From Streptomyces sp. NBC_01304 (GTDB lineage Bacteria; Actinomycetota; Actinomycetes; Streptomycetales; Streptomycetaceae): 64,000 bases of DNA. The DNA lies in the NCBI RefSeq assembly GCF_035975855.1, contig NZ_CP109055.1, positions 3,100,001 through 3,164,000 of the forward strand, written 5' to 3'. The translations under genes and the position numbers were made by a program. The notes under the pieces were generated by a model that saw only the letters and a program-made list of their open reading frames with translations, was not told the DNA's origin and searched no databases. Below are positions 36,417 through 44,118 of the stretch, one piece after another; within the stretch, counting starts at the first letter, position 1, and the number at the start of each line of letters is the position of its first letter.

Positions 36417-37556
36417 TCAATCACTGCACCCAGCCAAGGCGGGGCTAGTTTCCGCGGGAACTACAAGCTGTGATTCGAGCCTTGTCCACGCCCCAAGAAC
36501 CGCCTCGTGCGCATCAGGCGCAAGGTGGGCGTAGCGCTGAGTAGTCTGATAACTCTCATGCCCCAGCAGATGCTGCACCTCGTACAGGGACACCCCCTTC
36601 TGCACGAGCCAAGAAGCGCATGTGTGACGCATGGAGTGCGGCGGATACTCGGGGACAGCTCGCCGCTTGCCATCCGCTTCGAGATAGAAGGCTTTGCGTA
36701 CGGCGGGCCACCACGTCTGGCGCCGCCAATTTCCGTCGTCGAGCAATCGGCCGGCACGCCCCTTAGTGACGGTGGTGAAGACGACACCGTCACGATCCCT
36801 TCCATGCATGTGCCGCGCCAAGGCATCGAGCACGTGATCCGGCAGGGGGACCTCCCGTCGACTTTTTGCAGTCTTGGGGTACTCCTTGATGCCCGACTTC
36901 GTGTTGACCTCGACGACGAATAGCCGCGACCTTCGCCAGTCAATCCTCTTCCCGTGGAGGCCCGACAACTCGCCCCAACGGAGACCGGTGTAGAAGCCCA
37001 ACAGGGCCATTGTCTGCCACGGCTGTTGCAGCTCATCGAGAATCGCCTGGGCTTGATTGAGCGTAAACCACTCCGGCGGCTTCACTACCTCCGGCGGCAG
37101 ATCTATGCGCCGGCACGGCGTAACCGGGATAAGGTCTTCGTCGACCGCAGCCTGCATCAGCGAGTGCAGCAAATTGTAAGAGCGCCGGATCGCCGATGCG
37201 CCCTTCTTGTCAAGTATCAGCTTGCGAACCCACGTCTGCACGTCAATGCGACCTATAGTCCGCATTTCCCAGTCCGCCCAATACGGCATGACGTGGTTAC
37301 GTATCGAGGACGCGTCCCCGCGCAGGGTATGGGGCTCAACAACGCGCGCATCCCACCAACGGTCGTGCCATTCGCGAAATTTCATCTTCCCGGCGCGTGC
37401 ATCACGGTGCACGCCCCGCCTAAATTGAGCCTCCCGCTCACCCGCCCAGTCGCGAGCCTGGTCCTTAAGCGCAAAGGTCTCCGTGTCCCGATCGCCCGCC
37501 GGCGTCCTTACGGTCGCTTGCCACTTCCCCGAGGGAAGTTTACGGAGGTAAGCCAT
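36417..37556 (-). CDS. Tyrosine recombinase (integrase)
   Basis: 379 residues, complete. An N-terminal SAM-like core-binding domain (about 60-160) is followed by the catalytic domain with Arg 193 (FYTGLRWGELSGL), the H-x-x-R box (HSMRHTCASWLVQKG), the second His (LLGHES) and the nucleophile Tyr 342 (TQRYAHLAP). It resembles actinophage and SLP1/pSAM2-type element integrases. It lies next to an orphan methyltransferase 3' end, its presumed attachment site, and just downstream of an excisionase-like gene. Lower GC than its neighbours supports foreign origin. Confidence 0.95.
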   Translation of the reverse strand: MAYLRKLPSGKWQATVRTPAGDRDTETFALKDQARDWAGEREAQFRRGVHRDARAGKMKFREWHDRWWDARVVEPHTLRGDASSIRNHVMPYWADWEMRTIGRIDVQTWVRKLILDKKGASAIRRSYNLLHSLMQAAVDEDLIPVTPCRRIDLPPEVVKPPEWFTLNQAQAILDELQQPWQTMALLGFYTGLRWGELSGLHGKRIDWRRSRLFVVEVNTKSGIKEYPKTAKSRREVPLPDHVLDALARHMHGRDRDGVVFTTVTKGRAGRLLDDGNWRRQTWWPAVRKAFYLEADGKRRAVPEYPPHSMRHTCASWLVQKGVSLYEVQHLLGHESYQTTQRYAHLAPDAHEAVLGAWTRLESQLVVPAETSPALAGCSD

Positions 37557-37596
37557 TTCACCTTTCTCGACTCATTCAGCAAATGGACACGCGGGG

Positions 37597-37812
37597 TTAA
37601 TTTGCCCGAGAGCCGGAGGAAGCGGGCGAGCTAGTGCGTCGCTCGACGAGCGCCTTCACGTCACTTCCGGAAATTCGCACGCGAGAGCGTTCCGTGCCGG
37701 TGCGTAGATCGATAGCCGAAAGCTCCCCCAGAGCTATGTACCGGTAGACGGAGCGCCGGCTTACATCCAAAATTTCCGCAACGCTCTGTATCGATAGCAA
37801 TTTCTCACACAC
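37597..37812 (-). CDS. Excisionase-like MerR/BldC-type helix-turn-helix protein
   Basis: 71 residues. The helix-turn-helix LLSIQSVAEILDVSRRSVYR followed by YIALGELSAIDL and RVRISGSDVKALVERR is the standard excisionase/AlpA DNA-binding layout. It lies 40 bp upstream of the integrase on the same strand, as in many actinobacterial integrative elements where Xis directs excision. The ATG at 37812 gives a natural start. Confidence 0.88.
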   Translation of the reverse strand: MCEKLLSIQSVAEILDVSRRSVYRYIALGELSAIDLRTGTERSRVRISGSDVKALVERRTSSPASSGSRAN

Positions 37813-37904
37813 GGCAGGCTCCGATGGATAGGGCAGGACGACGGTCAGTCCGCACTCGATCCACCGCCAAGCAGTCGGTGCGGACGCCCTAAACGATCCG
37901 GAGA

Positions 37905-37929
37905 ATCCCCGGTTTCGGTAACCGGGGAT
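37905..37929 (-). terminator. Perfect 10-bp hairpin upstream of the excisionase gene
   Basis: ATCCCCGGTT at 37905-37914 pairs perfectly with 37920-37929 around a 5-nt loop. It lies between the stop of the winged-helix gene and the start of the excisionase gene, so it may terminate the former or serve as an operator for the latter. Confidence 0.65.
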
Positions 37930-37960
37930 CGTGGCCTATATTCCGCCCCACACGCGACGG

Positions 37961-38353
37961 CTACGAGGTCAGCCGGTACGACCGGAGCGCAGGGTGGGCG
38001 TCGTCTTCGACCAGGACCACCAGCCCGTCAGCGGTGAGTCGGCTGAGGTTGCGAGTCACGACTCGCTCACTGACACCGACGGCTCGGGCGATGCCACGGG
38101 CCTCGGCACCCGGGTGCGCCGCGACGTGTGCAAGCACCACCAGGTCTTGGCGATGCCCGCGCTGCACCAGGTCCTCGCCGAAAAGGCCGGCGGCGCAGAC
38201 GCAGAGGCACAGGGCAGTAGAGAGGGCGGCGTAGTCGGCTTTCGTCTGGGCGGTCCATGCGTTCATGGCGCCGAGCGCCAGGAGGATCGGAGCTGTGACG
38301 CGGGCCGATCGAAGTGCGGCTTTCGGCAGGTGTGCCTCCTTGCTAGTGACCAA
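37961..38353 (-). CDS. Winged-helix regulator with a hydrophobic N-terminal half
   Basis: Up to 130 residues. The C-terminal ~60 residues are a MarR-like winged helix (EARGIARAVGVSERVVTRNL then SRLTADGLVVLVEDD). The N-terminal half has two hydrophobic segments (VTAPILLALGAMNAW, LSTALCLCVCAAGLF) that could span the membrane, giving a membrane-tethered regulator like those in integrative elements. The TTG at 38353 lacks a ribosome site; a perfect AAGGAGG lies just inside the frame and would place a CTG at 38329 in good position, so the start is uncertain. Confidence 0.65.
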   Translation of the reverse strand: MVTSKEAHLPKAALRSARVTAPILLALGAMNAWTAQTKADYAALSTALCLCVCAAGLFGEDLVQRGHRQDLVVLAHVAAHPGAEARGIARAVGVSERVVTRNLSRLTADGLVVLVEDDAHPALRSYRLTS

Positions 38354-38519
38354 GCGCGAGACGGGAGGCGGAAGCCAGCGCCAGAATGCTGGCCCTCGCT
38401 CGCTTAGGGCGTCTCTGACCTGGTGTTTTCCGGGAGGTTGTACGTTGACATGGTCTCCGGGAAAGGTTCCAGTCCCTCAAGGCTCTTTCTCGTCTGCCGT
38501 GGGCGAATGCGTCCTCGAG
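38354..38519. other. Intergenic DNA left of the transposon
   Basis: No gene was recognised. This was the left part of the intergenic space that the transposon split; its other half is at 61,610-61,765. Confidence 0.5.
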
Positions 38520-38622
38520 CCTGCTGTCCTTTGACAACGAAGCCAGTCGCTTTGTCATCCAATCGAAGCGGTTGACAGCGAATCCAGTCGTTTCGGCTCT
38601 TTGACAGCGAACCTAGTCGTGT
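38520..38622. repeat. Transposon left end: target duplication and three TnsB-type repeats
   Basis: CCTGC (38520-38524) precedes the terminal TGT at 38525. Three direct copies of a ~21-bp motif TTGACA(A/G)CGAA(N3)AGTCG follow at 38531-38551, 38572-38592 and 38601-38621. Several spaced, same-direction sites at an end are characteristic of Tn7-like transposase binding. The third copy overlaps the region just before tnsA, so transposase binding could also repress tnsA. Confidence 0.9.
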
Positions 38623-38648
38623 GGGGTGCGCAAGGCTGGGGGTGTCGT

Positions 38649-39464
38649 ATGGCCGTACCTGCTGGGGTGGACGGGGCCATGCCGTACGTCGAGGTGTCGT
38701 GTCGGCAGGGCGTAGGTGCGCGTCGTCGGCGTCCGCTGCTGGACTGCGTCACGGTCAGGTTCGAGGATGTTCGTCCGGTGCGGCCGTTTCGGTGGCCGAA
38801 GGGTGGGTGTCATTTCCCGGGCTGGTACTGGGCGGCGACGACCGGGCAGCATGTCGGCTTCGAGTCGTGGCTGGAGCGGGACAGGCTCGTGCTCATGGAT
38901 TTCGACCCTGCCGTGGTGGGGATCGCCTCCCAGCCGTTCTGGTTGCACTGGCACGACGGGACGCGTGCGCGTCGGCATGCCCCGGACTTCTTCGTGCGCC
39001 GCGCGGACGGTTCGGCCGTGGTCGTCGATGTGCGCGCCGACGATCAGATCGCGCCGCGCGATGCCGCGGCGTTCGAGGTGACGCGCAGTGCCTGCACCGA
39101 GGCCGGGTGGGGCTTCGAGCGGGTGGGGAGGCCGGAGCCGGTGTTGCTGGCGAACGTGCGGTGGTTGTCGCGCTACCGTCACCCCCGCTGTCGGCAGGAT
39201 CCGGTCGCGGCCCGGCTGATGGAGGTTCTTGCGCACCCTGGGCCGCTCTTGGCCGGGGCCGGCAAAGCTGGCGACTGGCTCGCGACACTGCCCGTGTTGT
39301 TCCACCTGCTGTGGCGGCAAGAGCTGGCCGCCGTGAGGTTGGCGGTCGAGCTGATGGGCCCACACACGGTCGTGCGCCTGGCCGGTGGGGTGCCTAATGA
39401 CCGAGGAGCGGCGGCGGGCTCCGCCGACGGCCCGGATCGCAGAATTCCCCAAGAAGGCTGCTGA
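38649..39464 (+). CDS. tnsA: TnsA-like transposon endonuclease
   Basis: 271 residues, close to the 273 of Tn7 TnsA. The restriction-endonuclease-like core has Glu 72 (GFESWLERDRLVLMDFDP), Asp 113 (RRHAPDFFVRRADG) and Asp 127-x-Arg 129 (VVVDVRADD), matching the spacing of the E, D and Q-x-K residues of Tn7 TnsA. TnsA cuts the 5' ends during cut-and-paste transposition. The ATG at 38649 follows GGGGGTG. The C-terminal ~22 residues overlap the tnsB-like start by 68 nt and look unlike a folded tail, so a late frameshift is possible. Confidence 0.85.
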   Translation: MAVPAGVDGAMPYVEVSCRQGVGARRRRPLLDCVTVRFEDVRPVRPFRWPKGGCHFPGWYWAATTGQHVGFESWLERDRLVLMDFDPAVVGIASQPFWLHWHDGTRARRHAPDFFVRRADGSAVVVDVRADDQIAPRDAAAFEVTRSACTEAGWGFERVGRPEPVLLANVRWLSRYRHPRCRQDPVAARLMEVLAHPGPLLAGAGKAGDWLATLPVLFHLLWRQELAAVRLAVELMGPHTVVRLAGGVPNDRGAAAGSADGPDRRIPQEGC

Positions 39465-39597
39465 CCAGGCCCGTTGGTGGGAGGGGCACATCCTGGAGGT
39501 GCTGCACGGTTTACCGCCGGACCAGTCGAGCAGATCAGCATGCCGTACACGGCCCTCTGCGTCAGGCGTTCCCGGGGCTTCTTCCACGCCCTTGTAG
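39397..39597 (+). pseudogene. Truncated TnsB-like transposase gene (N-terminus only)
   Basis: The frame opens MTEERRRAPPTARIAEFPKK and continues AADQARWWEGHILEVLHGLP, which resembles the beginnings of actinobacterial Tn7-like DDE (TnsB/Mu-type) transposases. After about residue 43 the sequence turns to arginine/serine-rich filler and stops within 67 residues; a full TnsB is about 700. Everything after about 39,530 appears lost by deletion. The similarity is from memory and the breakpoint is approximate. Confidence 0.6.
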
Positions 39598-39930
39598 GTG
39601 GCGGCGCCGCCTCTGGTCCCCATGAGCCCCCCAAAAAAATGGTCGGGTCTCGGCTCCCCGCCGCCTTCGCCGCTTCTTGCTGAGCCGATCTCGCGACCCG
39701 CGCCGCCGCCGAAGCCGACAGCCGGGATGATCTTGCCTCTCGGGAATGTCAACTGCGACTTCGCGGCGAGCTGCCAGTCCTGTCCCAGATCCCCGGGGAG
39801 CCTCGCGCGCGGGCCTCCCACCAACAGGTGAAGGGAGGAGCAAAATGACAAGAACCGGAGAGCGGGACAGTATCTTGGGGCCAGTCTTTCGGGCTGCTGC
39901 CTTGGGCCGAGATCCTGGGGAGAGGGTGCT
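39598..39930. other. Non-coding scar between tnsB remnant and cargo
   Basis: No convincing gene on either strand. Open minus-strand frames exist but show no family resemblance and are probably GC shadow or a decayed gene. A run of seven A follows a run of C at about 39,639-39,646. This is presumably the join left when tnsB and tnsC were deleted. Confidence 0.45.
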
Positions 39931-40281
39931 GTGGTGGGTGTGTCGGTCGAGCTGGCCACATGCACACCGCGCCATCTGGTGGCGCGGGTCACCGGCGACA
40001 TGGACTACTCGACCGATCGGGTATTGCGTGCCCGGCTCACCGATCTGATCGGCCACAGCACCCGCATGATCGTGCTGGACCTGTCGGGGGTTTCGTTCTG
40101 CGACTCCGCCGGGTTGAGTGTGCTGCTCGCAGCACACAGACAGACAGAGGCCAAGGGGACCACGCTTGCCCTGGCGTGTGTGCCCCAGTCGATGCGGTTT
40201 GTCCTCGAGATGACCGGCACGCACCAAATCCTGCGCATCTTCGAAACCGTCGCCGACGCAGAAACCTCACTCGGCGGCTAA
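39931..40281 (+). CDS. STAS-domain anti-sigma factor antagonist
   Basis: 116 residues filled by one STAS domain: ELATCTPRHLVARVTGDMDY, then MIVLDLSGVSFCDSAGLSVL with the Ser of the DSAGL motif that partner kinases phosphorylate. Such SpoIIAA/RsbV-like proteins release sigma factors by binding HATPase anti-sigma factors. The GTG at 39931 follows GGGGAGAGGGTGCT. It is likely paired functionally with the HATPase and MEDS-STAS genes 0.7-2 kb away within the same transposon. Confidence 0.85.
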   Translation: MVGVSVELATCTPRHLVARVTGDMDYSTDRVLRARLTDLIGHSTRMIVLDLSGVSFCDSAGLSVLLAAHRQTEAKGTTLALACVPQSMRFVLEMTGTHQILRIFETVADAETSLGG

Positions 40282-40646
40282 CGCGTCGAGGCGGAACGGG
40301 CGGGAGGGCGGCCGTCATCACTGGGCGAACCGCGAAGGACACTGTCGCTGCAGCCCCCGCCGACGACCGCAAGTTCCACAAGCGCACGCACACTCAGGCC
40401 GGCTTCCGCTGGGTGCCGCAAGGGCTGGTCGAGATGGAGAATGTACTCATTTCGCCGTCCGACCCGGTGCCGCTCCAGGTAGCCGGCCTGCTCGAGGTCG
40501 CCGATGACGATCTGCACAGTCCGCTCGGTGATCTCGCAGGCGGCGGCGACGGAACGCAATCGTGCATTCGGCGCTCGGGCAAGTGCGAGCAGCACCCTGG
40601 CATGACTGGTCACGAACGCCCACTGTCGGTCTCGCCGGCGGTGCAT
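40278..40646 (-). CDS. Winged-helix transcriptional regulator (MarR-like)
   Basis: 122 residues from the ATG at 40646 (GAGGGCG before it). The core is a winged helix: HARVLLALARAPNARLRSVA, AACEITERTVQIVIGDLEQA and GYLERHRVGRRNEYIL. A start further upstream at 40670 (GTG) is also possible. The C-terminal tail is Arg/Ser-rich. Its stop region overlaps the convergent STAS gene end by 4 bp. Ligand and targets are unknown. Confidence 0.8.
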   Translation of the reverse strand: MHRRRDRQWAFVTSHARVLLALARAPNARLRSVAAACEITERTVQIVIGDLEQAGYLERHRVGRRNEYILHLDQPLRHPAEAGLSVRALVELAVVGGGCSDSVLRGSPSDDGRPPARSASTR

Positions 40647-40938
40647 CGCCCTCAGTGCCTCTCCACCCACTCCGCTCTCTGGATGTCACAACTACCCGGT
40701 GTTGAGCGCCGAAAACCCGGCCGCGCTCAGATGATCCGGGTCAACGGCTGTTCACGCCGTCGCTACCCTGGCGCTAGAACGTCCACATCGGCGAACCGCG
40801 CGAGGCGAGCAGTCGGGGCCGTCTCGCACGCAGTTCATGGGTCAGGCCCGGGGGCTGGGATCTGCTGATACCACGAAGGGATAGTGCGGGACGATTCCCG
40901 CGCCTGGCTGGAGGTGTAGCGAGGCCGCCCGGCGGGTG

Positions 40939-41364
40939 TCACCGGTTCCATCGCATCGCGAAGACGACTGTGGTGCCGACAGCTTTGGGGATAACGGTGA
41001 GGTCGTCGGTGATCAGGCGTGCCAGCCATAGCCCTTGGCCCGCACCGTTGATGCCGACAGCGAGGTCGGGTATGGCCTCGACCGTGAAACCGGGGCCTCG
41101 ATCGCTGATCCGGCAGCGCAGTTCGTGACAGTGTGCGCGGGTCAAGGTCAGCAGGCCGTGTCCGCCGCCGTGCTGGACCACGTTGCCGGCCACGGCGTCC
41201 ATGGCCACCACGAAGTCACCTCGCCGCTGCTCGGGCAAACCAACCAAGGACGCGTGTCCCTCGACCAACACCCGCAAGCGAGGAACATCCCTGGCCGCGA
41301 AAGGAACGCTGAGGAGAACTTCCTCAACACCTTGCTGTTGACCGCTGTATGCGTCGAAGATCAT
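40939..41364 (-). CDS. HATPase anti-sigma-type regulatory protein
   Basis: 141 residues. An RsbW-like ATPase fold: LRVLVEGHASLVGLPEQRRG, the N-box DFVVAMDAVAGNVVQHGGG, ISDRGPGF and GINGAGQGLWLARLITDDL as G-boxes. The ATG at 41364 overlaps the stop of the MEDS-STAS gene (ATGA), so the two proteins are made together. It would act as kinase or anti-sigma partner for STAS proteins. The cognate sigma factor is not obvious, since SigK here has its own zinc-type anti-sigma factor. Confidence 0.85.
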   Translation of the reverse strand: MIFDAYSGQQQGVEEVLLSVPFAARDVPRLRVLVEGHASLVGLPEQRRGDFVVAMDAVAGNVVQHGGGHGLLTLTRAHCHELRCRISDRGPGFTVEAIPDLAVGINGAGQGLWLARLITDDLTVIPKAVGTTVVFAMRWNR

Positions 41365-42245
41365 GACCCTTTCACCTGGGCGACGTCGATAACTGCGGGA
41401 TCTGCACCGAGACGCCGAAGCACGAGGGCGACGCTGTCCGTACAGCGGACCCGCACCGGTCGGTGCGCCGAGGTGCAGTCCATCATCCGTATCAGTTCCC
41501 TCGCGCACTCCACGCCCAGGAACACCACCCCGCACAGGTCGATGGTCAGTCCCGTGCGCGTGGCAGGTGAGCGAGCAGCTTCGGCCAACACATGGGTGAA
41601 CTGTTCGCGCGTGGCCAGGTCCACTTCCCCGGCCAGCCGCAGGGTGTCGTCAGTCTGCCGGGCCCGCAACTGTCCCAGTGCCGGCAGGAGGTTTTGGGGG
41701 TGCGCCTGGCACATGGCTTCCAGGACCTGTTGAGGGAAGCGGTCCCGCTCGTAGGCGCAGATCTCACTGTAGAGCCCCGTGGTGAACAGGTGCCCTGCCT
41801 GGCGTTCGCGGGCCATCATCACATTCAGATCGGCCTCGAGGTCGGCCACCCATCCCATGTCGATGTAGGTGCGCAGCCCGGTGAAGCCGCGCGCCCGCGC
41901 CGATTCGATCTCCTCGACGATCCGCCGCCACTGCTGAGCGGCGGTGAACGTACGGTCGGGCAGGATGAGTTGGCGCATGCTGTTCAGTTCCAGACGACCG
42001 CTGTCGTACCCCTGAGCCAGCAGCACTCCCGGCACGTCCTTGAGGCGTCGCAGCACGTCGCCGGGGTTCAAACGAGGGTCAGGGAAAACGATGACCTTCT
42101 CCCCGCGAGCCAGACCCGTCCACACGAAGGCCGACAGCACATCCCACCCCTGAAGGTGGTCGTCGTAGCAGAGGAAGGCATGATCGCCGGCCCTCATCTG
42201 CTGCACAGGCAGTGTCCCAGGGTGTTCCGGATCCGAAGCGAGCAT
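41361..42245 (-). CDS. MEDS-STAS sensor protein
   Basis: 294 residues from the ATG at 42245, which follows GGAAGGCG. Residues ~15-175 form a MEDS (DcmR-type) sensory domain: RAGDHAFLCYDDHLQGWDVL, WTGLARGEKVIVFPDP and GFTGLRTYIDMGW. Residues ~200-290 are a STAS-like domain (DDTLRLAGEVDLATREQFTH, LTIDLCGVVFLGVECARELI). MEDS domains sense small organic or redox signals; here one is fused to a partner-switching output and coupled to an HATPase gene. The MEDS ligand cannot be read from sequence. Confidence 0.85.
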   Translation of the reverse strand: MLASDPEHPGTLPVQQMRAGDHAFLCYDDHLQGWDVLSAFVWTGLARGEKVIVFPDPRLNPGDVLRRLKDVPGVLLAQGYDSGRLELNSMRQLILPDRTFTAAQQWRRIVEEIESARARGFTGLRTYIDMGWVADLEADLNVMMARERQAGHLFTTGLYSEICAYERDRFPQQVLEAMCQAHPQNLLPALGQLRARQTDDTLRLAGEVDLATREQFTHVLAEAARSPATRTGLTIDLCGVVFLGVECARELIRMMDCTSAHRPVRVRCTDSVALVLRRLGADPAVIDVAQVKGS

Positions 42246-42362
42246 CGCCTTCCGCTCCCTGCCAAGGCTGGCTGCTGTAACGGGAAAGATACTCGCCGTA
42301 AGGGCAGCGTGAGGGCGGTACAGGAAGGTGGTCGGCAATCGACGCTGGGCCAGGTCCACTTG

Positions 42363-42935
42363 TCACGCGTGCGGGCGATGCTGCTCGATCAGCGTGCGGG
42401 CCATCGCCTGGGCCCGTCGGGCGGCCTCAGTGTCTCCCTCCGCCGCGGAAATGATCGAGCCCTTCATCAGGATGTGCCACGACCGAGCAAAAGAATCCGT
42501 ATCGCGCAAGCCCGCATCTTCGGCCATCGAGCGCACGATGGCCCGGATGTTCTCCAGGTACTGAATGCTCGCCCGGCCCAGCGGGTGCCCCCAGCCCATC
42601 TCCAGCAGGACGTTGATGAACGCACAGGCATCGAAGTCGTCGCGTCGAAACCATTCGTCGAACACATCGAAGACGGCAAGCAGCCGCTCCTCCGGGGTAC
42701 GGCCACGCTCGCGGGCGCCGGCCTCGACCGTCTCCAGCGTCCACCGCTGCTCCCGGCGCGCCAGGAAGGCCAGGACCAGGGCGTCCTTCGACGGAAAGTG
42801 CCGGTAGAGAGTGGCCTTGGCCACCCCGGAACGGGTAATGACCTCCTCCACCCCGACATCGCGGATGCCGCGCTGCGAGAACAACTCGTACGCGGTGCTC
42901 AAGATCCGCTCACGGGGCGGCAGTTCATGCTCCAT
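42363..42935 (-). CDS. TetR-family transcriptional regulator
   Basis: 190 residues. The N-terminal TetR DNA-binding domain is clear (RERILSTAYELFSQRGIRDV, GVEEVITRSGVAKATLYRHF), and the C-terminal ligand domain is helical. The ATG at 42935 has GGAG immediately before it, which is closer than ideal, so expression may be weak or another start used. No divergent target gene adjoins it; the 1.2 kb upstream is non-coding. Confidence 0.88.
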   Translation of the reverse strand: MEHELPPRERILSTAYELFSQRGIRDVGVEEVITRSGVAKATLYRHFPSKDALVLAFLARREQRWTLETVEAGARERGRTPEERLLAVFDVFDEWFRRDDFDACAFINVLLEMGWGHPLGRASIQYLENIRAIVRSMAEDAGLRDTDSFARSWHILMKGSIISAAEGDTEAARRAQAMARTLIEQHRPHA

Positions 42936-43625
42936 CTCCTGTCCAGAATAGACCTGTCCCGCCACGCCAACCGTTGCCAAGATGAGGACGTGCACACAAG
43001 ACAGAGCGGTCTTACTCCCCCGGCAAGACTGCCCCACCGCGCCTGCGCACAACGGCGGCGCATCGGGCGGGCAGGCACACAGGACCGCCCCGCGCTTGTG
43101 CAGCACCACGAAGAACCGCCTGCCAACCCCATAACCCTGGCGGAAAGCGGCACCTGGCGCGAGTGGCCGCCGCGGGAGGTCCGGCCACTCATGCCACCGC
43201 CGGGGATCATCCGGCGAGTGGGGAGTGCCAGCCCGGACTCCCCTCACCGGGCACTCCCCACTCGCCAGACCATCGCCAGCAGGCAGGCGCATGCCCTCGC
43301 GCCGGGGAAGGACGCCCCTACGAAGAAGTGCCGCTGCCAAGTGCGTCCGCATCCACAAGGACGGACAGGACGCACCCACCGTGCTCGCGATCTCCAAGCT
43401 CGCACGGAAGAGACAGGCAAGTCGGCCGCTGAAGCCGGGACCGGACACTGCATGTCGGCCCCCCGCAGGCGTCGGACCGATGCGCGCGCGTGCTCTGTTC
43501 CGGCCGCGTGGCCGTGCAGCTCAGAGCTCGCCACATCAGCTACCCGGACACGGGTATCGGCATCTGGCGAAGGGGTAGTCGGGTGATGACACCCATCACC
43601 CGGCCCAGCCCCCGCCAGGTGGTGT

Positions 43626-43661
43626 GCGGTCGCCGCTGGGATCTCACCCAGCGGCGACCGC
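43626..43661. terminator. Perfect 15-bp hairpin
   Basis: GCGGTCGCCGCTGGG at 43626-43640 pairs without mismatch with 43647-43661 across the loop ATCTCA. Form and stability fit a transcription terminator, though the nearest genes on either strand are 0.45-0.7 kb away. Confidence 0.6.
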
Positions 43662-44041
43662 AAGCGTCGGGAGCTGTCGGCGGTTCCTGACGCAGAAGGT
43701 CCTTCCAGTGCGGGGTACGCGGGATTTCACCCCGCGCTGGAAGGCCAGGCCGAGCACTATGGTGTGGGCCCAGAGGCCGACGTACGTACTCCTAGCGTAG
43801 AACGCGGCGAAGGGGTCGCACAGGGCTGAATTACGGCCAGCTCAGGGCAACTACAGTCAGTCACCGCGCGCTAGACCTCTCCCTGGGTAGGTCACGGTGG
43901 CTGCCTATAGAACCGCCCCGACAACCGGACGGACCTGTGACCTGGGACAGCAGTACCTTCTGTCGGCCGACCGAGGTCCACCTCCTGCCGGTCGAAGAAC
44001 CATAGGAGCGGATGACTCTTCGAGACCGCAAGCAATGTATG

Positions 44042-44068
44042 GCTCGAATACGTAGAAAGTATTCGAGC
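44042..44068 (-). terminator. Hairpin terminator of the fasciclin operon
   Basis: GCTCGAATAC at 44042-44051 pairs perfectly with GTATTCGAGC at 44059-44068 over a 7-nt loop. It lies about 50 bp past the fasciclin lipoprotein stop on the same strand. Confidence 0.6.
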
Positions 44069-44118
44069 GGCTGACCACGGAGTCAGCCTCCACGACCAGC
44101 CGCCCGTAATCCCTGGTG

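Larger units (their letters stand above)
42936..44118. other. 1.2-kb region without a recognisable gene, with several strong inverted repeats
   Basis: No open frame here has family resemblance or a convincing ribosome site. Four hairpins stand out: 43213-43229/43250-43266 (17 bp, perfect), 43626-43640/43647-43661 (15 bp, perfect), 43701-43715/43730-43744 (15 bp, one mismatch) and 44042-44051/44059-44068 (10 bp, perfect). The right third has lower GC than its surroundings. It may be decayed DNA or an insertion scar. Confidence 0.55.

Noticed and set aside
38613..40001. Long minus-strand frame across tnsA and the scar region
   Set aside because: Antisense to tnsA for most of its length, no motif recognised; probably shadow, though the 39,600-39,850 part might hide a decayed gene.
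43000..43013. Short palindrome upstream of the TetR gene as its operator
   Set aside because: Only 5-bp arms (AAGAC/GTCTT) and about 65 bp from the start; too weak to call.
43225..43578. Possible small plus-strand gene in the hairpin-rich region
   Set aside because: Arg/Pro-rich translation without motif or ribosome site, and it spans a perfect 17-bp inverted repeat.
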